DNA from: Lithospermum erythrorhizon
Taxonomy: Eukaryota > Streptophyta > Magnoliopsida > Boraginales > Boraginaceae
Length of the DNA: 64,000 bases
NCBI GenBank assembly: GCA_019722365.1
Contig: JADFUC010002075.1
Span: 155,197-219,196 of the forward strand
Direction of reading: 5' to 3'
How positions within the stretch are numbered: position 1 is the first letter of the stretch; the number at the start of each line of letters is the position of its first letter. The notes under the pieces are model-generated. The model saw nothing but the letters and a program-made list of their open reading frames with translations, had not been told where the DNA came from and did no database searches. Below are positions 1 to 12,300 of the stretch, in pieces. The position numbers were made by a program, and so were the translations under genes.

Positions 1-294
1 AATCCCGGCTTAAGGCGGGGCGTTTGAGGTAAATAGTCAATCTGAGCTTGTATACTTGGCGGATAGTTATATATACGTAGGTCACAGAATTGTGAACCTA
101 AAATTCTAAACAAATGTCATAGGACCTGAGGATATACGTATCTTCTATGAATTCGTTTCGGTCGTACAGGCTCCCCGGTCGCGGACGACGGCCGGTATTG
201 ATCAGTCCTGTGAGGTAGCGTGATCAGTCTTGATCGTATCGAAACACCGTGTTAGTCGTATGATCTTTGTCATATTACTAATATCGTGTCGACC
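1..294. other. Unassigned sequence at window edge
   Basis: No gene or repeat that I can name. The sequence is GC-richer than the window average around 120-240 and runs into copia-related DNA at about 295. The 73-aa open frame at 230-451 crosses that boundary and has no recognisable protein features. Confidence 0.4.
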
Positions 295-3200
295 CAGGCC
301 TTTTAGGTATCCTATGTTTAGGCTTGAAGGTGTAATTAGCAGTTCGTATTACCTCTACAGAAAGCATATTAGACCCCAACACAGGGATTTAACCTTTCAG
401 CTGCATCGGATATACTACATGTATATTATATGTAAATTGAAACATATATAGTCATACATGAGCAAATATATTAAAATATAGAAGCAATAATATTCAAATA
501 TTTGTTCACATAACAAATAGATACATCTTGACTCACAACCTAACACCGGCTGCGACATACATGCAAAATTTATGTTAAAGCTGCGTCTTCCGTCATCTTT
601 GCGACTTAGTGGTTTAGTAAAGAAATTCGGCAGAATTAGCCTCTGTTTCTCTTTTCACACGTACTTTGGCATCCTACATCGAAGCATATCTCTAATCGGG
701 TAATCTTTCTAAATACGTGCTTAGATTTGTGATGTGCTCGGGGTTCACTGGCAGTACCCCGTATTATCCTGGCAACTCCTTTAGTCGCAATCTTGGAAAT
801 TACCGCACGAGTTCGAGTCCGCGAGCTTCTTTATCAACATGCTTCTTTAAGCGGCAGAGACTGTTGCGGTATACTCAGATTACGTGGTAGAATGAAACAT
901 GATGCTACATTTGGAACTCCTCGAATCACTGCTCACCAGATTTGAGGCAATCACGTACCCCGAGGCCCAGGAGCGATAGTCGTCTCATCAGTTTGAAAGC
1001 TGGCATTGGTGTACCTGTCCTTTAACTCCTGCATCTCGCGTATGCAAGCATCTTTAGTTCTCTCGGATGCCAGATGCAACAGCTGCAATCCGGTGGGCTT
1101 TCGCTTTGGATTAGCTTGGTATCTTGGTTACACTTAGTGCATAAGACACATCGGGTCTGAGTGCCTGACATAGCGCCCATGATGGATCCGCATGGCGAGC
1201 GTAAGGTATGTCGCCCGTTACTATTCCTTCAGCCCAGCGTGGGCCATTTGTCTTCTGTGAGATTGAACTCATTAATACTACGTAGGGAGATTACCGCTGG
1301 AATTACTCATGTTGAACCTTTACCTTATTCACATAAGTATCGACAAAGTCGATCGACCTCTGGCTCGTCCGGTGGATCTTTATTCAGTATATATATTGTC
1401 GCCGCTAGAATCGCCGTTGAAATATTTGCTGACCCGATCACTTGGCGAGTTTGTAACTAGATTGTTTCCCATTATTAAGTATGTCGCCGACATACGAGGA
1501 CTATGAATGATACATAACTCCCACACCTTCTTTGTATACACAAGATTCTTCTTCGTTCTTGATGAAGCAGGCTTCTTTGATTGATTAAATCAGCGTAAAA
1601 ATTCCATGAGGATACTGCTTGCAAGACCATAAATGGACTTTTGCGGCTTGCATACCTTCTTAGATCTTTAGGACATGTAAAACTTTGGAGGTTGTACCAT
1701 GTACACATCTTCCTCTAAATTTCCATTCGAAGCGGTCTTTCGTCCATTTGCCATATTTATCATGAAATGCAATGATAGCTAAAGATTATCCGGATAGTTG
1801 TAGCCAGCGAGTAGGTTTCGTCTGGTCCACTCCATTGAACTTGTTTGAAACCTTCGCTACAAAACAACTTTGAAAACATCAGCGTTTCGTCTTTATCGTG
1901 TTTAACTGCTTAAATGCCCGTTTCGTTGATAAGGCTGACCCCGTTTTGGTAAATCGACAAGGATCGATCCTCGTTTGGTACATAGAATCCATCTCCCGGT
2001 GCATGGCTATTTGCCATTTATTGACATCACTAGCGATACGTTGCTTCTTTGTAAGTGGGCTGATCACTTTCAATGATGAAGAAACCGCGCGCAGTAGCTC
2101 TGGTTCGTGGCGTCCACATTGAGTCTCACAGGGTTGGTTAACCAGCGACTTCTGTGGATCAAGAGCTGGGTCTTCTATGAAAGAAGGTTCAATTCTTGTG
2201 GTGTGTCGAGATGCCTCTTGCATTAGATGCATCGATATTGACCGTCGGCAATTTCAGAGATGAACACACATTCTTACAGTCATACGGGCCAGGATATTCT
2301 TTTCAAGGAATACTCGCATTGTTCTGTAATGAGATTTGTTCCTCTACTTGGTGAAGTAGTAACCAACTGTTTCACTTGGATATCTATGAAATAGCATTTA
2401 TCGATTTGGGGCAAGTTTATCTTTTGTTAATCTCTTTAACATAAGGCAGGCGATCTTTCAGAAAACGACTTGGAATCTTCACGAACCACGGTTAAGAGGT
2501 TTTATCTATTTGACTTGGTTGGACATACGTTTAAGGTAAGTGCAGCAGAGTGCATATCCCCAGAGTGCTTTGAGTAGATGGATAGAGGTCATCGTAGATC
2601 GAGACACAATGTCAGAAGGGTTGATTTGCTCCTTTAGGACACGCCATTATCTTTGTGGCGTTCTGTGGAGTGAGTTGTGTGATAGCTCTACAAGATGAGT
2701 ATTGAACTCGTGACTCGGAAATATTCTCCACGCCTCTCTCGGGCCAGGAGAATCTTTATTATCTTGTTAAATTGGTTTTATGCCATTTTGGAACTCCTTG
2801 AATTTCTGAAAGGACTCGTGTTTGTGTCATCGGATACACAAAACCGTATCTCTTGTAGTCATCGATAAATGTAATGAAGTAGTTATAACCTCTGCTGGAT
2901 GTGTTCATTGTCCATACGTCGATGTGTATGATCCCCGATAAATCAACGCCGCTTTCATTTAAGCGGTGAAAGGCATTTTGGTCATTTTGCCCGAAGGCAA
3001 GACTTCGCGCTTATCGTATGATTCATAATCGAAACAGCAAGTATTCCGCTGGAGTAGGTTTGTTGATTCGGTTCTACGCCGTTAATGACTGAGTCTGATG
3101 CCATAGGTATGTTTGGTTTAAGTCGTTGAGCATTCGTTTAAGTTTATGTTATATGACTCGTTAATGCGTGTCTAAAACGTATGAACCATTTTTGAAGGGC

Positions 3201-3777
3201 GGTACGAATCTTTTATCCCGTTCACGGTGATCCCTAGTCCATCGGGATCTATTGAGAAATGAAAACGTCATTATTCAAAAGCGAGAAATAGAAATAATAT
3301 TCTGCCAATTGCGGTACATAATAGGAGATAGAAGTTCAAAACAAGGCAGTGGGCAAATTTAAACTAATGGATCCCTCTTTATGAGAATTCGCTGACCTTG
3401 GCGCCCATTCCTTGTAGCAGTCAGTTTCCCTCTTTTCGAGTCTTACTACTTGACTTGAGTTCACGCATATTCGACAAATATAGAACTACAACCGGTGTCT
3501 AGCGCCGCAGTAGGATTGAAGTTGTCTGAGCCGATAACATACGCACCTTTTGAAACGGTGTTTATTAAACCATTTTCTCTCGATTGAATTCCTGCAGACG
3601 ACTTTCCGATGGGTTTGCATTTAGAACACTTGTGATTAGAAGCGGAAGACCTCTTTATTCATATCCAAACTCATTAGCATCGTGATGGTTGTTGTTTATG
3701 AATCTCGTAGAACTTGATGGGCCTTTATTACTGCTTATAGCCTTTGATATACTTAGACATATCATTAAGCGGATCTC

Positions 3778-4200
3778 GTGATAAAGAACTGCTTGGGAGC
3801 TTATCTGGCGTCCGGAAGGATGCGCACGACGGCGGATCCGTTACCAGTCTTGATCGAGTATGGTATGGTCGATAAGGGGAGCGCGAAAAGTTTGGTATTT
3901 CTCATATTCGCCCCCTCGCCGATTCACTCAAGAGCTTCGATAAATGTCGCCCTCGTGATACTCGTCATACGAGCACGAAACTTGAACCGTCCGAGTAAGC
4001 ATAAGACAACTGCGTTTAGAAGTCGCTTCTTTATGTCTGACTCGTATTTCTTCGGCGATACCGTCGGTGTCCCGGGGAAAGGTGTTATAAAGATTTCTTT
4101 ATACAAAGGCGTATTCAATCCCGTACAACTTGAAATGACCTTATTTCGCGAGGCCGTCTCCAAAATTTCTTGTGTCGTACGTCGAGTTAATGTAGTTTGA
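3778..4200 (+). other. Unrecognised 140-codon open stretch inside element
   Basis: This 423-bp frame is the longest uninterrupted frame in the first 9 kb. An overlapping 79-codon frame is open on the other strand (3924-4163). The stretch is GC-richer than the AT-rich leader that follows. The translation shows no family I recognise and no signal peptide or clear membrane span. It lies where gag of the minus-strand copia element would be expected, so it may be diverged gag territory. I do not claim it as a gene. Confidence 0.25.
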
Positions 4201-6301
4201 GCAGGATTACAGGGAATTGCTTGATAATTAATTATATATTAATTCTACAAGAATAAGTAAATAAAATAACAGACTCGGTAAACTATCATGCTAAAAACAC
4301 TTACAAATAAATTGTAAGTAAATACTAATACTTGAATCTCACGAAATATATTAGTATCAGACCTATTACACTTAAATTCAAGCGTAGCCTTTCTTTACAT
4401 TTGAATCCGGTTATAATAGTAGGTTGTCAACCAATTATGTAAACTACATAACTCTTGTATTTATAGCATCTCTTACGGGGATGCTACCCGAGCATTTAAT
4501 ATCTCAAAACCGGTTAAGCGTGCAATTAAAGCCAAAGTGTTACTTGGATTGATAAATGAAAAGCCCTTGGCGTTAGTGGGAAATCGCTGACATGATCCAT
4601 TTGTCTATCGGAAATGCAACATTGTATGCGCCGCCATCGCGATTTATTGCTGATTGATGCGGAGTTGATTGCACAACTTTAAATTGACGATCTTGCTTAA
4701 ATTTTGGTGGTGAGATTATTATTACTTTGTTTTCATTTGCACAAATGCATGCAACACATGTCCAGCGTCACGTACGACATGAAAAATAAAACAAGTAATG
4801 CATTCAGAGATATGCGATATGGCCCCTGAGAACCCTGTGCAAGTATTTATCAAATACTAACATAAGTCCTAATTCTTGTATCTTGTATACGGATCACGTC
4901 ACGAGTCCGCTGATATCGCCCACTTGGTGAAATGATCTTGATATCTTCGCTGATACGATATTTATATACTAACCCACGTCTTAGGCGACTTGCGAGCTTG
5001 TGCAGGTAAGCAGTAAATAAATAAATCTGAAATATGACTCGGAGAAGGTCATTCTGACATTACGGTTCCATGAATAGAAAAATAAATAAATGGGCCGTAT
5101 CATGTACACCATTCGTCCTTAATTCTGAAAATATAGGCACTTTTATTAAATCACATAAATGAACTTAATAAATATTTTAAATGGCATTGGAAAATGCATG
5201 TTTGTAATTATCAAATTAATTAATCCGTGTAATTACGCATTAAAATTAATTAATATAAACTCGATTATAAATACAGCATGTCAATTAATAGTATTACGAT
5301 AATTGTGCCGTATACATATTATAGAAAAATATTCATCATAAATATATTCTAAAATACATTAAGTAATTGAAATTGTGCATAATTGTTATATAAGCACCCC
5401 AAATTAATTTAAAAAAGATATAATATAAAAGGAAATTAATTAATTGTCGTCCATCAGTAGTACAATTAATTAGTTGATTAAAATGACAAATAATCAATAA
5501 AAACGAAATATAACTAGTCCCATAATTTTAGGAAACCAAAATAAGGAATAAATTCAAATTAAGGGTTTTCAAAATTAGAGCATACATCATGGGCACCGGA
5601 CGATCGGCACATGGAGGCCGGCGTCGACTATAGCCATAATACTCGTCGTCGTCGAGGCCGTCTGTTTGGTACCAAAATCACCCTATCCGACATCGGACGC
5701 GCCCGTAGGGTCGCGGAGAATCGGTCGGCCCGTTAGTAATAATACCATATTGCTGGTTCCAGTTTAATTTAATTACGTTTGTAAAATCGTTTTGGAGGCT
5801 TTAAATTTTTTCCAAAATTTATGAAATTCGAACACGTTAAACTCCATAATTTTCTTGAACAATCCCACTGGTCGTTCGGTAAATAAATTTTTCATATTTA
5901 ATGATTAATTAAACTGATACGAAATCTCAAAATTGTTTTGAGGCGGCTAGAAAAAATCAAAAATTATGAAATTTAATGAAGATCTTCTACGTGCTCTCTG
6001 GGTTCCATAAAAAATTAGATTGTAATTTTACAAAAATTTTACACTCCCCAAACACGTTTTACAAAATGGTTTGAAACAAAACCAATTAAATCGTCCATTT
6101 AATTTATGAAACAAAATCCATGTTAACAAAATATGATGATACATTATCATAAACTTGTAACAACATGTGTAAATCAATAATCAAGAACATAGTGATTTAT
6201 TCTCATCATATATTTATCAATTAAATATATGAGCAATTAATCAAATAAAAAAATTGATAAAAAGCAAGCAATAAAATAAATAATGTAAAGCAACTTTAAT
6301 T

Positions 6302-6318
6302 TGGCTCGCTGATGCCAT
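6302..6318 (-). other. Copia-type primer binding site
   Basis: Read on the - strand, the sequence next to the LTR is TGGCATCAGCGAGCC. This resembles the TGGTATCAGAGC site that copia elements use to pair with initiator methionine tRNA. It fixes the orientation of the element and the inner edge of its 5' LTR. Confidence 0.65.
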
Positions 6319-7285
6319 TGAAGAAAATTACTATGGATATATGAGTATAAATACAAATCCATAGTTCGGGGGATGGGTAAAATTGCATCTTCACGGTATT
6401 TATATAAAAAAACATATAGTAAATATGAATAGAGAACACGATGCGGCGGAGTAAATTCACCAAAATCCACAACCCGAATTCACAAGCGTGGGTGACTTCC
6501 ACCAGCTCGCTTGTTGCTGTCTCCGATGCGTATGATACAGTTAGTCGCGGGGAGGGGTTGAATCGAAGCCCAATCATCTTGTATTAACAAGGATGAGCAA
6601 AACGAGAAAAACCCCGAAATTCTTGGGAGAATTTCGGCGGTACTAGGGTTTTTGGTGAGATTTTACAAAACATGATGAAAAACCCTAAAAGTTTCTTTAT
6701 ATAGAGGTAGGTTAAAAGCAAGCCCGACAAATGACTTAGATTAAGTATTAGAGCGACTCGTTAACTCTATTAGTTAGTTAAGACACTAATGAGTTGGCCC
6801 AATAAGTTGAACTATTTAATTAAGCTAATTAAATAGTAATGAGTCAATATCGATAATCTTTGAGTTATCGATAAATACTAAAATTACTCGAACCAATTAA
6901 ATAACTATTTAATTGATTCTATTTGTTGTCAATATTACGTAAAATGTAGAACCAGCATGATGAAATACATTTCTGATTATATAGTTCTTTAATTCATCGT
7001 AAAATATAAGCTTCAGCGTCATTTATATGTGTGTGACCTTACAGGCTCGGATAATAGTAAAGTTGTATAATAATAATAATTGACCAATTACTATTATTAT
7101 AACGATTAATAGTAGATCTATGATAAAACTCGTAACCCTTAGAATTATCGTGAGAACCAGCATTAGTAATATACAATTCTTAATTTGAACACTAAGTTGA
7201 TGTCACATTTAACCCAGTAAATGAATTGCTACAATTGTCATAGCAGAACTTAATAAATGGAACAATTCTCATTGATTTCCTGACA
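6319..7285 (-). repeat. Copia family 1 LTR, copy A
   Basis: About 967 bp. Read on the - strand it begins TGTCAG-AAATCAATGAG and ends beside the primer binding site. Related copies are at 17375-18360 (+), 20517-21474 (-), 22147-23075 (+), 54785-55736 (-) and a degraded one at about 58385-59150 (+). A shared landmark is the block 'actatggatat..gagtataaatacaaatccatag' near the 3' end of the LTR. Confidence 0.7.
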
Positions 7286-7740
7286 ATAGAGACAAAGTAT
7301 ACGAGAGCACAAATGCGATATAAAGCAGTGGCGTAGCGTCGCGTTCGATTGAGTCATTTAGCCAGTGAACAATCACGTAAGTATGAAGCCTTGGGGTTGC
7401 AGAAAGTTCATCGCAGGCTATGTTGGTAACCTCACCGTGTCAAGCAGCGGGTCCGTGTCGTACATTAGAAATCGTCATAAGCATGGACCAAATATCTTGA
7501 AGGTAAATTCAAATGAATAGTGTAAGTTTCCATTAAGACGAATAGCTTGGTATTAGCGGGGACGACACCCCGGATGTGACCGTCTGCCATATTGGCAGTC
7601 GTACATGGGGCCTGTCAGGAGACGTTATATTTTGGTATGGCGTCAAGCTAACATTTATTAGGTAAGATTTGTTATATTTTATTATTTCTTTACAGTCATC
7701 TTCAGCCGTTATGGCATATCTATCGAACAAGCTAAATATG
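7286..7740. other. Unassigned insert between LTR and flank
   Basis: This block lies between LTR copy A and the flank shared with the right arm, and has no counterpart there. It is GC-richer around 7555-7620. The 65-aa minus-strand frame at 7533-7730 shows no recognisable features. Confidence 0.4.
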
Positions 7741-8120
7741 CATCCGTAGAATTATACTAATGCAACATATTATTGGAAATAATGATATGTTATTGATGGA
7801 AAATATTTCTAAACTAGACTAGTTCCCAAACTATCTTTATTTCCATAAATATCCATTGGCCTATCCTCTTAGGTGAATCAATATCTAATAATTAATTATA
7901 ACTAATTACGATTAATTATCTCAAGTGTTTATGCATTTCTATAAATACAAAACTAGTACACCTTAAGAAAGTAATTATAGGTCATATTATCTTTCTATAA
8001 ATAATGACATATCATAAATTTCATGACATCCATCAAATAATATATATTACATCATGCATGACAAATAATCAATATTGCATTCAACATACATAGCATGGAT
8101 GAAGCACAAGGTAGGCACAC

Positions 8121-9230
8121 ACATTGCATGTCAAGAATAATCATCAAATGAAATAAACTATCTAATTTGTCTAAGTGTAAAGTCACTAGTAATCTAATTC
8201 TAGTATTCATTCATATCTAATATTAAGGAAATCATTTACTTTATCTAAGACTCATTTATTTTTGCACAAAGTTTAATGAAAATTCAGACATATCTCACAA
8301 ACATAATTTTTTCTCCATATTTTCTTACTTAATTTGGTAAAAAGGAAACAAAAAAGGATTTTCGTTTATGGAAAATGATTCTTAAATTATTAAGGGATGG
8401 AGGGAGTACAAATAAAAGTCAATTACGAGTCCACACATTAACACTTAAAGGTAAAGGGAAAAGAAATTTAACACCATAATATATAAAGGGAGCTCAAAAT
8501 TGTTAAATGTCGGTCTCAAAAATATGATTAAACTATAATGTCCCTACTACTTTTATATATGAATATTAGAATGAATCTCTAATAATAGTAAAGTTTTATA
8601 TTTTCTACTTAGATTCACTATTCAAATTGATAACAACTTAAATAAAATAAATATTAAAATCTATATTTTCCTAAATTAATTAAAATCTTTCAATAGTATT
8701 TGAGTATACAAGACTTTCAGGTGTACATACTTCAGTGTATAAGAGCTTTATCGACCCTCTTTATTGTTTACTACTTATTATTGATATAGAACTTTAGTTA
8801 TCTGGCGAAAAATTTAAAAAATGAAATAGAGTGAATAATGCGAAAAAATGGGGATCGTAGAAAGGAATAGATTTAAATGTTTGAAAAATAAATTTGAATC
8901 TGTAAAAAGGAACAAATTTTGGTCTTTGAGAATAAATTTAAATAAATGTGTATGGCTATTAAGATTTAATCAATAAAATATATTAAGGTTAAATTTTGTC
9001 TGTCGTATTTTTTTAATAGGCGTTAACAATTTTATCTGGCATTTAGCACCAAAAGAGAGAGAGGAAAGAGATCTGAGTCACCCAAAGTTGTCCATTAAAA
9101 TCTCCTCCTTTTTCTCCTTGTGTAATAATCATGACAAAATTCCAAGGAAAATTGTACATGGTTGAACTTTTCTTTCCATTTTCCAACTAATTTTTTGTTG
9201 TTTTTGGATTTCTCTTACACCTCTTTCCGA
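8121..9230. other. AT-rich intergenic DNA upstream of kinase gene
   Basis: No gene is visible. A single Stowaway-like terminal motif, gggatggagggagtac, lies at 8394-8409, but I could not find its inverted partner, so a truncated MITE is likely. The promoter and 5' UTR of the kinase gene should lie in about 9000-9375, where CT-rich tracts (9100-9120 and 9250-9275) are typical of plant leaders. Confidence 0.45.
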
Positions 9231-9375
9231 TTGGGGTTCTTCATTCTTCTGGAGGACCTCCTCCCCCCCAACCTTGGAAAACATTTTGAATGTAAATGTT
9301 TCCATTCCTATTTGTTTTCCTGGTGAAATTTATTGTATTATTACGTACATTGCCTTGAGTAGAGATCAAAAGATG

Positions 9376-12300
9376 ATGAATTGTTTCCCATGTTTTGAGA
9401 AATCTGAGAAGAACGACCAAAACATAAATGATGTGCCCGTGGCACAGCCCAAATATCCTAGGACACCTACGCCACAACCAAGAGGTAGTCATGCATATGA
9501 TCAATTCGTTAAAAGAATGTCTGGTTTATTTTTTCAATCGTTAAAATCAACAAATTTTGTGATTTTAATAGATACGTATAAGATTTTGATTTGTGTCAAA
9601 TTATTATGGTAATTGTAAATTATGTTAACTATACTATGTTTTGATATTTTCGCAAAATTAAGTACACTATATTAAAAAATATTAGAATTTAAAATTTTAA
9701 CAATCGATTCATCAAATTTCCAAATCGAACTATCTTTTTAGGGATGAAGGGATTACAATAGTTATATATGTGCAAATTTAAGTTTTTTGTTTATAGAAAA
9801 TTTGTGTCAATTTTATTGGTTGGGTTGGAATTCAATAACGAGCATGCCATCTTTTGCTATTTTCATGGGAGAAAGGCAAAATGAATACAAAAATAAATTC
9901 AAGTTATATCTTTGACTCCATTTCAAAAAAATTGAGAGTTTTATCCAAAATAAAAATCTCAAATTAAATTCTTAGTTTGACCAATTTGAGAGTAAGGAAA
10001 AAAAGAAAAATGAAACTTAAAATGCAAAATTTAAATATTCTTAATTTTTGGACCAAGTCAAAACCTTTAAATCATTTTAAGATGATCGGATGGTATTCTT
10101 TTTTGAATTTTTGAAAACAATCTTTATTTAAACCAGACATGTGAATTGTAAAGTTTATTGTATCACTGGTGGGCTTGAAGGTGTAGTAATTATTCAGATT
10201 CTCTATTTTAAAAAAAAAATCTTCAAATATTTTTAGGACATACACTTTCTTCATATTTCAGGTTTCAGGTTTCTTCTTGATAATAATTTATTTGAGTATT
10301 GTAAACAATATTATAGGGAATATGATTTTATGTAAAAATTAAAAAATACTATATAAATTTAATAAAGTAGTATAAGGAGTTGATTTTATGTAAAAATTAT
10401 GAAAAAAAATATGATGTCGATACTCTTAGTTCGAGGATATAGGTTACGACTTCATACCTTGTCAGTTTGATAGTTTAAGTTCCCTCCATTTAAAAAATTT
10501 GTTTAATTTTTGGTTTTTAAAATTTTAAACTAAATATATTTGATTTGTTGTATTATTATTTATAACTATCTTCATTTTAAATTAATTGACTTTTACCGGC
10601 TTTTTTGAAGCCTTTGACTTTATTTATAAATTACTTTTTATATATTATGAAAAATTACAAAATAATATTATGAAAATATTTTTAAAATAAATTTAATGAT
10701 ATCAATTTTATATTTTTTTATTAGTGAATAAAAAGTAATTTGTGAGTCGAAGCTTGTAGCGGAATTAAAACGTCAGTGTTGAAATGGAAGAAATAGTATG
10801 TAAAGCAAAAATAGCTGACACGACTTAATTGTCTAGATTTTGTTAAACACTATGCTTAAAAATACAGTACGCTCCTAATCTTTGTATATGTTAAAGCATA
10901 TGCGTGATTCTTAAAATTCCTTAAAATACATTACATGTCATTCTTTCTTTATTTTAAGAGTAGCTTTTTATGTATGTACTTTAAACTTCACTTTATTATT
11001 CCTTGCGAAATATAAAAATCAAGTTTTCAAGATTTTCAATAATGAAAAATAGAGATAAATAATATAGGGAGCGATGCAAAATTTGAAGTGTGTTTAAATT
11101 TTTTAGAGAACAGTTATTTTAGAAGAGTTAAAAAAGTATTATTTTATCAATTTTTAATTTTTTCACACTCTATTATAGTTTTAGGGGGTGATGAGCATCT
11201 TATTACTGCGGTTATAAATGCTTTCCATTTATATGGTAAAGTACAATGACATCTCGAATAGAGTAATCATTATGATGGAATGGGACAATTTCATAGTATA
11301 TGAGGTAGGAAATTTGAATATTTGTTAGTGTGACGTTTGAAACTTTTTATCGTAAAGATACATTGTAAGTTATCTCAACTAAATTCAGAATCTTCATTGT
11401 ATCGATATTGGCATTCGCTTGATGGCACCTTGCTTGATAACATGAACTTTAAATTATCACAAGTTTAGTGTACAATTTGCTTGATAACATGAACTCAATC
11501 TTTTCCTAAAAAAACATGGAAGGGAATCATCTTGATTATTCTTGAGGTTAATTTTATACAATTACCTCTCTGCAGTCTTCGAAAATTATGATGCAAATAA
11601 TGTAGTTACCTCGGATATTGAAGCAAGGAGTTTCACATTTCGTGAGCTCGCCACAGCAACAAAGAACTTCAGGCATGAATGTTCATTAGGTGAATGTATA
11701 TTCGGACGAATTTACAAAGGAACGCTTCAGCCTCATGGGGAGGTAGATTAAACCTATATGATATCCCTCCAATCATCATTAATTGACGTTTTTCGATTAT
11801 CAATATAGAACTTTGATCATAAACTACTTTTTAGTTACAATAAATTTACTATGACAATATTTTCATACATACGTTTATTTTATAGTAACTTTTCATAAAA
11901 TAATTGATTTTTTTTTTGTCTGGATAGGTTGTTTCTGTGAAGCGACTGGACAAAAATAGGATACATGGAAATAAAGAGTTCTTATTAGAAGTTTATATGT
12001 TGAGTCTCCTTAGCCATTCAAATTTGCACAATTTGCTTGGATACTGTGCTGATGGAGATCAAAGGCTTTTGGTTTATGAATTCATGCCAATGGGATCGCT
12101 TGAAGAACACCTACTTGGTACTTCAAAATAAATCATTTCTCAATTTACCTCTAGAAGCGTTTTAATTCAATTTCAGCTAACAAGTATACATCTTTCAATT
12201 ATCGGCCTATTCTTCATATAATTAAACTGAGTAATTGTCGAAATGCTCCCACTAATTGAGATAAGGTTGCCCTTTATTTTCATTAGTTGTCGAGTATGAA

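Larger units (their letters stand above)
295..7285 (-). mobile_element. Decayed Ty1/copia element, family 1, minus strand
   Basis: A copia-type LTR retrotransposon read on the - strand, broken by many stops and frameshifts. From its 5' end (high coordinate) it holds an LTR (6319-7285), a primer-binding-like site (6302-6318), a roughly 2-kb AT-rich leader (4240-6300) and decayed coding sequence (540-3780). Readable pieces are an integrase block with an FITFIDDY-like motif (about 2790-2890), the reverse transcriptase start W..AM..EMDSMYQ (about 2000-2120), an RT piece E(E)DVYMVQPP (about 1687-1716) followed by KSIYGL (about 1620-1645), and an RNase H tail like 'ADxxTKPLS' (about 560-720). The order integrase-RT-RNase H is that of copia, not gypsy. 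295-540 matches 21661-21905 in the same orientation and is probably element 3' sequence. Nothing here could encode a working protein. Confidence 0.8.
4240..8120. repeat. Left arm of inverted repeat around kinase gene
   Basis: This stretch recurs in reverse complement at about 16900-20400. Matching anchors are the LTR segments, the GC-rich island at 5590-5750 (partner 18940-19080), and sequence outside the LTR such as a 'catgacatccatca' match (8022-8035 with its reverse complement near 16998-17012). A block at about 7286-7740 has no partner in the other arm and looks like an insertion. Because the match continues beyond the LTR into flanking DNA, the two arms share more than a transposon. Confidence 0.75.

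Noticed and set aside
9274..9375. Upstream in-frame ATG extending the kinase N-terminus by 34 residues
   Set aside because: The added residues are hydrophobic and unlike the family, whereas MNCFPCF at 9376 matches the expected short Cys-rich start.
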